Assembly (NCBI GenBank): GCA_963576725.1
Contig: OY755242.1
Span: forward strand, 27,752,358 to 27,816,357
Reading direction: 5' to 3'
Origin: Azorinus chamasolen
Taxonomy: Eukaryota > Mollusca > Bivalvia > Cardiida > Solecurtidae
DNA length: 64,000 nucleotides
Positions within the stretch are counted from its first letter, which is position 1. Each line of letters begins with the position of its first letter. The notes under the pieces are model-generated. The model was given only the letters and a program-made list of their open reading frames with translations. It was not told the DNA's origin and made no database searches. Below are positions 45,724 through 57,700 of the stretch, in pieces. Both the position numbers and the translations under genes were made by a program.

Positions 45724-48700
45724 ACACACTTCTTGACCATTCTTGGTGCTGAAGAGATGGACACTAACACGTTCACAACAGCATTCAACGATGGGATGAC
45801 TGATACTCCTAACAAGATTCTTGGCAAAAGGTGACATCGGACATACTTGGGGCCTGCGACGAAAAAAGTGTCCTGAAGAACAATCGAGTTAAGCCAAAGA
45901 GTGGAGTGCTCTACAGAGAGGCCAACTGTAGAGTCAAGACGATGATGAAAGATGACACAGAGAACTGGATAGGTAGCTGCTGTGGTAAAATTGAGAACAG
46001 TTTGGCAAGCAATGACAGCAAAGAGACTTACCAATTCTTGAACTACTTTACCAAAGACAAGCAAACCAAGACAACAATGCCGATGGACAACTCATTAAAA
46101 TGTATCATGGACTACCAATGCATCTTAAGTAGATGGACTGATTATTGTTGCGAACTCTACAACCATCAAGAACCAGGGGACCAAGCAGTATTCGATTGCC
46201 CAAAATCAGCCTTAGCAAATCCTCTTCCAATCCTTAGAGAAGAGGATTAGGTAGCTGTGAATACACTGTAAAAGGGAATAACACCTGAAGTTGATTACAT
46301 ACCAGCTGAATTAGTTCAGGCAGGTAGTGAGTGTACCATACATGTACTGACAACAATCTGCAACAAACTATGGCAGACTGGGGTATGGCCCACTCCATGG
46401 ACCCAGTCGCTGGTCATAACACTTCCCAGGAAGGAGACATTCAGTAGTGCTAGAACTACCGGACAATAAACCTTATAAGTTATCCCAGTAAGGTGGTGCT
46501 TAAAGTTATATTAAATAGACTGAAACTAAGCAGAAGAGAGCATCGCTGGGGAAGAAGCAGGGTTCAGAACAAATCGCTGTGAGAAATATCTTCAACACGA
46601 GCAAAATCTACATCAGGTGTTCACCGAGTTCAAGAAGGCTTTTAACAAAGTATGGCATGCAGCACTGTGGACATCTATGAGGAAGTACAGCGGCAGTGAG
46701 AATCTAGTCACGACCATTAATCAGCTATATGACAAACCTTACTGCACAGTGCTCATCAATGGCAACTTAGGTGATTGGTTGCATGTTGTTACCAACCCTC
46801 TTCAACATCTTCTTAGAGCGAATCATGTATGCCGCCTTGAATGAACAGGAGGGTACTGTCAGTATTGGAATAAGAAACAACAGACCTGGTCCCATGCTTT
46901 TAAAACTTTTTATTTGAGTCTGAGTTCGTTCTCAAGCCTTTGGCTCAAATCTGTTCAATCAAAAGCTTGAGAACAAACTCAAACTCAATTGAAAATCTTT
47001 ATAAGCATGTGCACAACCCTTTGCAGATGATATTGATGGACTGGCAGGAACTTCACATGAATTCAAGGACTTAGTGCAATGCCTTGGACAAGCGTCCACC
47101 AAGTTTGGGATGCAGATACGTGCTGAGGAGACCAAACTCATACGAAACACCATAGAAGACATTGAAGATGATATAGAAATCGATGAACAAAGGCTAGAGA
47201 TGGTACCAGCCTTAACGTACGTACGGTCCATCATGCCAGATGAAGGCTCTAAACCTGAAGTTTGCTCGAATTGCACAAGCAAAGAAATACAGGAACGTTT
47301 CACTCTACACCGAGATGAGACTTGTGCGCTTTTTTGTCGTCTCAATACTCCTGTATGCATGTGAGACATGGACGCTTAAAGTGGAACTAGTGAGAAGAAC
47401 TATCGATAGATGAGATGCTACAGAAGGATACTCAACATCTCTTACATGGACCATATCACGAATGCAAAGGTCCGCCGTCGAGTTCGGGCACTGATTTTTT
47501 CCTATTAACCCTTTACCCAATAGCCTGTTTCTAGTTTTCAAGACATATGACCACTTAAATCGGGTTGAAAGTAAAGCAGAATGCGCCTTAAGGCGCATTC
47601 TGCTTTACTTGCAGCCTGCTTTAAGCTACCACCTACTAGGATATAGAAAATATTTATTATGCAATATGTTCATGACTGTATGAATTTGAACTATTTTCTT
47701 CAGCGGAGGAATAATTCAAACACGCTAAAAGCCGCTTCTATCAGGTAAAGGGTTAAGAGTGTCTCACTATTGTTAAGAAAAGGAAGTTGAGACGGTATGG
47801 TCATGTTTCCCACTCCACAAGCCTCGCCAAGACAATTCTCCGGGGAACAGTTCATGGAACAAGAAAGCGGGGAAGACAAATGGAGTGATTGGACGATAGC
47901 ACCAGGCAGTGGACAAATTCGAACTTTGCAACATATCCGAGAGCTGTGGAAGACAGGACAAAGTGGAAAGAGATTGGCATGGTGTAATCTAAGATGTCCC
48001 TACGACCGACTAGGTTACGGGAAAAGTGAAGAGAAGTGAATGGCACTAGTGATTAAAGTTGGAAAATAAAATAGTGCAGATGCTAGTAAATGTAGAGCAT
48101 TAAATTTTGGGTCTAAGTCTGTAAACAAGACGAATATGGAAATCTAGATTAGATAGTTTCTAGATATTACTCCGTCAAACCCTATTTTGTTAGTACTCAT
48201 CCGAATCATCTATCCAAGGCGGTTCGAATAAGTACCAATATTCTGAAAATGGTTGATCCCTCGAAAGCAAAAGTAGAAAAGCAAAAAGAGAAAATTGCAG
48301 ACTCGGTTTATGTTGCACTTTCAATTACTGTTCATGAATAGACTCAATAAAACCGAGTCTGCAATTTTCTCTTTTTGTGTTGCAATTTTTGCTCTCGGGG
48401 GTTACCCCTTTTCAGAATTTATAATCTTCACAACAGCAGGTGTTAAGTGCTTGTGTGGCGGCCGTAAAACGTCGCCCCGTACTTCATTCTCAGTGTTGTT
48501 ATACCTTCTGATCCTTCGAGATCATGAATTTCAGTACTTCTTGTTCTGAAAATTGAATACCGCTTAAGCCGGTGTTAGGGGGCGTGAGCAGTGTTGCACT
48601 TTCAATTACTGTTCATGAATAGATTCACTAAAACCGAGTCTGCAATTTTCTCTTTTTGTGTTGCAATTTTTGCTCTCGGGGATCACCCCTTTTCAGAATT

Positions 48701-51700
48701 TATTGAGTCTGTTTATGAATAGTAATTAAAAGTGCAACACTACTCACGCCCCCTAGCACCGGCTTAAGCAGTATTCAATTTTCAAACTAATAACATCAAA
48801 ACTAATGATCCCGAAGGACCAGAAAATATAAAAACACTGAGAATGAAGTACGGGTGACGTTTTACAGTCGCCACACAAGCACTTAGCACATGCTGTTGTG
48901 AAGTACATATATTCTAAAGTAGATATAAATTGGCTGAGAAGTAATCTAATTGGCAAATCAAATTCAGAACAGATCTAATGTACTGTACTGTACACGATTA
49001 TTGGTCTTGTTCGCATAGCTTGAAATATATTGTTTTCATGCCACACAGCCTCCATGTGTTCTACTTAGCCACAGCGATTCTCACGGATTTCCTTTTTCAA
49101 ATTGAGACTGTTTTCTAAGAATGCTACGCCTTGCAGTTGACAAAAAATCGCTACACTAAAACAGTACTCATTCAATGACTCAGCGTATTAATGGATGACA
49201 CTTCATCTTGGGGGACAATCTTGACAATCATTTGCCTGTTCTGCGTGATTTGAATGACATCCAGATGAGACGCCACGTAACTCGGCATCTTATCTGGATG
49301 CATGCTGTTTCATACTCGCTCAATAGTTTCCCAACACTTTACAAGAATCGCAAGTAAGCACAGTAGACCACTTAATGAATAAACGTGGGTGTCTTTATAA
49401 GTAGGTGGTTGCTTAATGCAGAACAAAAGTAATGCAAAAGCTCCTCTAGGAGCTTTCTGTATTTATTTTGTCCTGCATTAAGCTACCACCTACATCTAGC
49501 ACCAAGCATTATACCTCTTTTAGGTGGTCGCATAGGTGGGGTACAACTTGAAGCAAATCCGATTTTGAGCAGTCATTATCTGACAGCAGGATAACGGTTA
49601 AGGTGCATATTTATTGGAGCTGTAGCAACACACCGATATATCAGTATATATTGAAATATGGGGTTGAAATATTGTATAAGAGTACAAGTTCTTTTTTGTA
49701 CACTATATTGAACGGTGGCCCATTTGAATTAGCTTTTATTAATCCAAACAAAATTGCTCGACCAAACAACAAGGCATTCAAAAGAGGCTGGTGGTGTTTG
49801 TCCATTTGGATATAACATAGTTAACTAATTTAATTTGAGACGTTTTCATTGATTATGAAAATGACATATCTTTTCATATCTATTGCGCAAAAGGGGCACC
49901 TTTGGGGAACAACATGCTACGTTTATCATACATATTGTTTTCTTTAATCATCTAGATTGCAATGTTGGATGTTTCTTCCACGTTTAATCAGCGTGTTTCC
50001 ACATAAATTCTGCACGGATTACAATACGGGTTGCTCTACACAAACTGTCTTTATCGTTGAAATTCGTTAATCATTTAATTAGTTGCATCACGGATACGCT
50101 GTATTCACATTGTAAAGAAATGTATGTGCTAAAGATTACAATAGAATCTCTGTAAAGCCATCACGTATGGGTGTGCTTTAAAGGGTGATACAAGCTGAAC
50201 GTAATGCAGAAAGTTCCTACTACATTTTTCTGCATAACTTATGTCCTGTCGCAGGCTACACCAGCTTGAAAAATAGACTCTCTGTTATAGAGATGTTTTA
50301 TTGAATGCTCAGTGTCATATATAAGTGTTGCCTAGTACATTATCTTCAAAGTAACTATCAAATGACAGTGACAGCAAATTGCAACAAAATGTCACTACGA
50401 ACAGTTCTATTAGTCAGGCATTGTGCATTTCTAATATTAAGTGCAAATGCAAATGTGGCATATGATATTCAAATTTTAGATTAATGTTTGGACAAGTGTC
50501 ATTAATTTTGTGTGCAAAAGTACACGCTGACATTTTGTTCAAGGTTTAAGCGTATTTACTAGCAACTTACAATATCACAAACTCCAAAGGACAAGTCCAC
50601 GAGGCAAGGTGCATCAATGTGTTTGTTTGAAACGGTATTTAGGGTTACTTGACAATATTATCAACAATTCAATTATTCAGTTCTTCTTTAAAATTTGACC
50701 CCTTTGAATCAATCCTTCACTTGATATGCATCTGCTAAAAGAGTAGACCAAGATCATCAGACGGCGTCTGTAAGGGCTGTCTGATCAGAATACTGGTATG
50801 CTCTGATATGTAACACGGTGCGTATGCAATTTTGGTATTTATGTACAATGTAACTTGATATATTTGTAACTTGGTATATTTGTAACATGATATCCATGTA
50901 GCGTTGTATCTTTGTAGTTTGGTATCTATGTAACTTGATATTTATGTAACATGATATCTATGTAACTTGGTATCTATGTAACTTGATATTTATGTAACAT
51001 GATATCTATGTAACTTGGTATCTATGTAACTTGATATTTATGCAACAGTGTATATATGTAACATGGTATTTATGTAGCATGGTATCCATATAACATGATA
51101 TTTATGTAACATGGTATCAGTGTAACATGGTATCTATGTAGCACGGTGTCTATGTAACTTGGTATTGATGTAGCATCGTATCTGTCTAACTTGGAACTTA
51201 TTTAACTTGGTATCCATCATGTAACATGGTATATTTATCTAACTTGGTATTTATGTAAGTTGGTGTCTCTGTTACTTGGTATCTAAGTTACTTGCTATAT
51301 ATGTAACTTCCATGGAACATGGCATCTACACTGTACAGTAAAACCTCTCTATAACGGCCACCAAATTGTGTTCATTAGTTTGCATTTTGGACAGGTGGCT
51401 GCTTAAAGCAAGATGAAAGTAAAACAGAACGCTCCTATAGGAGCGTTCTGTTTTACTTTCACCTTGCTTTAAGCAGCCACCCGCCTTTAACACAAAATAC
51501 GTGATTTAATTTAGTGGCCGTTATAGAGAGGTTTTACTGTATGTATGTACGAGTCGCACAACGAGGAAAGACACTTTCGGGACAGAGAAAACAGTGTAGA
51601 TCCAAGTAAGTAGCCTTGTCATAGGCGCAGCGTTCTGATAAGAATATACATGTACAGTGTTTGACATTTGAAAGAAGCTATACTCATTTGTCTGAATTTC

Positions 51701-54700
51701 ATTTTGAGAAAACACACCTAGTTGCAAAATTGGTATGGGAATCGTCGAAAATATGAGAGAAATGAAGTCCTTTATAAAATCGTGTTAAATTTGTTTTAAA
51801 TTGAGTGATATTTATGTGGTAATACTGTATCTTTACAAATTGTTGAAATTATCTTAACATTCTAAAGTACAGCAATAAAGGCTAGCTCTGTGTGACATTG
51901 CAATTTGCGATCGTCATATGTTAGAACTCACGATCATTTCACTGGTACTTTATTTAGAAAAAGGGACCATTCCTCATTTAACCCATTACAAGAGAAACTG
52001 GAAATTTTAGAATTTTGTAGTTTGAAACCATTGTGATAAATAGAGCATTTGCTCCTAGAGGTCCCAAATCAATTGTCCATTGCTTACTAAAGTGTTTTGC
52101 CACAACTTTGCCCACATCATGTTTTCATGTTTATCATCAGCTTGAACATGTTACACTCACTTAACCCATTCCCTCATATTGACGACTTTTGACGACTCTG
52201 TAAACGTCACTTTGTGAAACCATTATGATAAATAGAGCATTTGCTCCTATAGGAGATCTTGGTATTTACTGCAGCACAATTCTTGTTTTAGAATACTATT
52301 TTCAAGGTGTCAATTATTCATATACATGATATGTAAGTGGGTATAGTTTCAGTACACTTTGTATATCAGATGTTGTTGACATTTAACGAACTTGTAAATG
52401 GCAAAATAAGGTATACTAAATGCCCTCAGAAACGAAGCGCTTAATTACAGCAGAACGAGGTGGTTGCATAATGCAGAAAGAAAGAAATGCATAAAACTCA
52501 TACGGAAACTTTCTTTATTTCTTAAAACGAAGAATTAACCTTTTAAGAAGTCGCTTAAACGAGGTTTGATTTTAGTTACGTGAGACTGATTAATGCACGG
52601 TGAAAATCATGCAGAAAGCTCCCATTGGGGACTTTCTGCATGACTTTCAACCTGTTTTTGCTACCATCTGATACTCATACTAATGATATCGCCCAGTGTA
52701 GAGGGGTCACTGTCACTGTCACTGAGGGGGCACAATAAATACAGTAAAACCCCTCTAACGCGACCACCAAAAAGGGGCAAATTTTTTATGGCAGAGACAG
52801 GTGGTAGCTAACTTTCGTCCTGCATTAAGCAACCACCTGCTTATTAAGACAGCTATGGTTATTTGTTAAGTGATGGCATTATAGAGGTTCTACTGTATAA
52901 TGACATGTTATAATGTCTCCATGTACACAGAGAGTTTTGGTCATGGTAGAAAATGTAGACTCGGATACATATTATTCATTAACCCTTTCACCGTAGCAGT
53001 CGCATAAATGCACCACGACAAATAGTGCAGTCCCAGATCAGACGCCGCCTTTTCAAGGCGGCGTCTGATCAGGGACTTCACTATTTGTATCAATCTCTGT
53101 TTCTATATATGTGCTTTATTCCTTTAACATTTGCATTTATTTATCTCATTTCCTTAATTTACTGAATGATTTAACAAACTTGGATTGCAGACGACAATTA
53201 GAAATTTGGCGCCGAAAGGGTTAAACAAACAGTGCAGGCCCTGATCAAACGACCCTTACTGACGTTGTCTGATCTTGGAGTAATCTGTTTGCAAATGCGT
53301 CAAAAAATTTCTCTATCAGGGTAAATAAACAGAGGAAACTCGAAAACATGTAGTTCAGTAGAACCTGTCCTAAGCGGTAATTCATTTTGTGAACCTAGAC
53401 ATTTTAACCCTTCGCTTGCTAATCACGTCAATATACCTACCTGTAAATAGTGAAGACCCAGATGAGACAGCTCCTGCAGGAGCTGTCTCATCAGGGTCTG
53501 CACTATTCACAAGTTGGTTGTGCAACCAATGCAACCCACAGCAGTGATTGCACGGCGAAATATTTGTACACAGTGAAGATATATGTAATTATACAACAGG
53601 GCATGGGTAAAGAAGGAGAAATGTATTTTTAAAATTCAGCAAGAGAAGGGTTAAAAAGCAGGTGGTTGCATTACGGGTGGCTCCTAGAGGAGCTTTCTGC
53701 ATTGCTTTTGACCTGCATTAAGCTATCACCTGCCTTACAGACCAATAAATAGACCTCTTTTTGATGGCCACTTAAGGCAGGTACTACTGTAGACAGCATA
53801 TTTTGCAGACCTAATTTACTAAGCGTGCTAAACATCAAAGTATTACCTAGGAATTCATTCCTGATTCTGACCCGGTCTCGGATGTTTTCGTTGGCGAATA
53901 TGATGGCGTTAATCAGAGCCATGATTGTAGTTCGGTAGGTGGTCAGATCGGATTTGCGGACTTCGTTGACCAGTAGACTCATCCTGTACTGTAGTTTCTG
54001 CCAGCTCTGAATACAAAAAATGTGGAGAATACAAAGTGGTGTTTGTTTGTTTGTGCTTTGATTTGTTGGAAACATTTAGCCAATTGTCTCTTATTTGTTA
54101 TGTGATCAAGAAAATAACACGTATCCCTACAAGTACAGTGTGCAATTGTTGTTTGTTTGTTTGTTTTATTTATTTATATTTTTGTAAAGTGCACGTATCA
54201 TATTCTACCTAAGACCAACCCCACTCTGGAAAAAACACCTCCCCCGTACTTCTTGGGGGATCTAACGAACAATAAAAACAACTATAATCCTTTATTATAG
54301 TAATAGGTAGCTCACTGCAAACTGAAATCAATGTAGAACGTTCCTCTGGGAGTTTTCTGCATTGTTTTCCTTCTGCATTAAGCAGTCACTTGTGTGCAAA
54401 CTGCAAGAAGCTCCTTTTAAATAATGCAACGTCCCCTGGGAACGTTTGTTAGAGATTTACGAATCACATAAGAGATGACAAATAGAGTAGTGGGACGTTT
54501 GCTATGTTGATCAAAACCATCCCCGTGTCAAGAAAAGAGGTCTGGTAGTCTACACTTTTTGACACTCGTCAGCATCTGAAGTATTGCATTATCGAACGTG
54601 GCGAATTGTGTAGACACTGGTCAGATGTAACGGCTGATGCTCTTTATCTACAATCTTGCATGCTTAACCCATTTGTTCCCAGTGGATTATTCCATGCTTA

Positions 54701-57700
54701 TATACTGGATTAGTCCATTTTTATCCAAGGGATACGTGGCCTAAATTTTCATTTTCATTTTGTTTTATATTGAAATTCCTATCAGCAAACAATGTAGACT
54801 CTGATCAGACGCCGCATGCATTATGCGGCGTCTGATCAGAGTCTACTCTGTTTGCCTACGTCCCATATATGGGATCGTGGGAGCAAATGGGCTAGTCAAG
54901 AACATTTTAGGTCTTTCTAGGCAAGTGACTGCTTAATGCATGTTGAAAGTCGTACAGAAAGCTCCTTTTTAGAGCTTTCTGTGTGACTTTCATCCAACAT
55001 AAAGCTGCCATCTGTCTTAAAGACCACCATTGATACTAATTTGAACTTCCGGTTTAGAGAGGTTTTACTGTCAAACATTCGTTTCATGAGTTTGTTATAA
55101 TTCAAAATGGGATCCGTTCCCATAGATACAGTAGATGCTCTATAAAGCGACAATTGAGTGAATAATAAGTGTAACATTAATACAAGCTATACGTGTAGTT
55201 GTTAATGAATATTCAAGTTACAAATAACGACATCATTAATATTTTATAGCTGTTCTGTTTGTATAAAGGCTTTGTGAACAAGAACATTTTAACCATGGCA
55301 TATACTATAGAATACAGTAAAACCTCTCTATAACGGCCACTAAATTACATCAAATATTTTGTGCTAAATGCAGGTGGCTGCTTAAAGCAAGATGAAAGTA
55401 AAACAGAACGCTCCTATAGGAGCGTTCTGTTTTACTTTCACATCTGGGTGTACTCTGTTGGCAAATATATAAAAATGCGTTTATATCAGGTATACATGAT
55501 TAATGAAGAACATACATAATGCAGGAGTTCCTATTGGAGTTTCTGCATTACGTCATTCTGCATAAAACAACAACCGACTAATACAGAGATTCACATTTAT
55601 TTGTACGTGTGTGCGGCTCCTTGATCCATTCCCTCATACGCTATTTTAGATCCAACCTCTTTGAATAAATCTACCGAAAAGAAGAATTAACTAGAGAAAA
55701 AGATAATTTTAGAATTTTGAGGTTTGAAACAATTGTGATAAATAGAGCATTTGCTCCTACAGAAGTGACCATTACAGAGGCGTAGAAATGCGTATTTAGA
55801 GAGGAAATGGTTAACCCATTCCTCCATGGGCTATTTTTAGACCCAACATCTTTTGAATAAAACTACCCAAAAGGAGCATTAACTAGAGAAAAGGATTTGT
55901 TTAGAATTTCGTAATTCTGAAACAATTGTGATAAATAGAGCAACTGCTCTATTTATCACAATGGTTTCAATAAGTGACCTCTAAAGAGGCGTAGAAAGGT
56001 GTATTTATGGAGGAAATGGTTAAGAGAACTGCTAGTCTGTACGTGACGATATACAGGTACAGATGACAACACACTAGGTCAGACTGTGACTAGAATAGAC
56101 CGTGACTAGCTATTTTAGTAGGTATTACTATTTTGTTTTCCTCCTATATATAGAATAGAGTGTCACGTGATATATAAAAGGAAATGTCAAAGTACAATAA
56201 AACCTCTCTAAAGCGATCACGAAACGAAGTCTAATTCTCCGATTTTAACACAGATGGCAGCTTAATGCAGGTCGAAAGGTATGCAGAACACTCCAAAGGA
56301 GCTTTTTGAATAAGTCCTGTATTTTATATGGCTTCTACTACATAGATATGCATGTTAATGACTTGGCAAACAGAATATATCCCTGTAGAAAACGCTTTTA
56401 TATGCCATTCTAACAATTCAGCTAATTGATATTCATGATGTCATTATTTCTTACATGAATATTCATGAGGTAAAGGGTTAAGCAAATACCTACATGGGGT
56501 CTGTTTCATTAACGATCGTACGACTGAAATTATTGTAAAAGCTCTAACATTCAACAATTGCACGTGGAACTTACGGTCGTCGTATGTCATACACGTAACA
56601 GTATCGTATGAAGGTCCGGTGATTGCAGTTATCTGAGTACAGTAAAAAAACCTCTCAATAACGGCCACTAACTTGTTTTAATCAGTTGGTATCTAGGGCA
56701 GGTGGCTGCTTAAAGCAAGGTGAAAGTAAAACATAACGCTCCTATAGGAGCGTTCTGTTTTACTTTCACCTTGCTTTAAGCTGCCACCTGACTTTAACAC
56801 AAAATACTTGATGTGATTTAGTGGCCGTTATTGAGAGGTTTTACTTTAGAGTAGAACCTGTCCTACGCGACCATTGACTTATTGAACATATGATTCTTAA
56901 AAAGCAGGTGGTTGCTTGATGCAGGACAAAAATAATGCAAAAAACTCCTATAGGAGCTTACTGTATTACCTCTGACCTGCATTAAGCTACCACATGCCTT
57001 ACAGACCCATAAATAGACCCCTTTTGGTGGATGTTTAAGACAGGTTCTTTAGTAGCCATTGTCGTAAATTATGAATTACGATTCTTTTGGTAGTACGATC
57101 TTTGGAAAGAAGGGTACCAGCCCTTATAGGTTGTCTTGTTCATCGATAGACGGTTCCCAGCATTCAGTGGTCGGTCACTACAGAGATGTTTTACTACTGA
57201 ACACTTTCCACTGATTATTTTTATACACTTTCCCGTCTATTCAAAAAAATAACTCATTGAAGGTGTTGACCACTGTTGGCATATGCAATAATACTATGTC
57301 TGCATACATTTGTTAGTTGTTAACCCTTTTATTTCATAAGTATGGAATTCTATCGTTTCTTGAATACTCATACACTGCATTTTGAACCGGTGCACACAAA
57401 GCTGCAATGTTTGGGTCTACTCTGTTTCCAAAGGATTGAAAATGCATCTAGGTAAAATTTAGATAAAGTGGACACAAGACGAAAATATACAGAAAACTCT
57501 AAACGAGGTCTTCCGCATTACTCTCCGTCTGCACTAAACACTCATTCCCCGCCCTGAAATAGTTAAATAGCCCTTTGATAATGCTAAAAGGGGGCTCCAG
57601 TATTTAACCAGTAGATGGTAATCAATTTAACCCTTTCGGCGCCTAATTTCTAATTGTCGTCTGCAATCCAAATTTTGTTAAATCATTCGGTACAATAAGG

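Larger units (their letters stand above)
45730..48063 (+). pseudogene. RTE-like LINE remnant (reverse transcriptase), broken
   Basis: Collinear blocks of an endonuclease/reverse-transcriptase polyprotein, antisense to INF2. 45831-46248 is the linker after the endonuclease ([20 protein letters not shown]). 46280-46860 holds RT motifs ([36 protein letters not shown]). 47023-47360 covers the ADDIDGLAG catalytic box, then DEGSKPE. 47760-48040 has the tail [17 protein letters not shown]. Several in-frame stops and frameshifts, and two inserted MITEs (46877-47015, 47505-47756). The catalytic FADD box itself lies across a repeat junction. Non-functional. Confidence 0.85.

Noticed and set aside
45184..46064. 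- strand open frames across the poly-C/(CA)n tract
   Set aside because: They read through the simple repeat (GGGGG, CVCVCV) and the antisense of LINE sequence.
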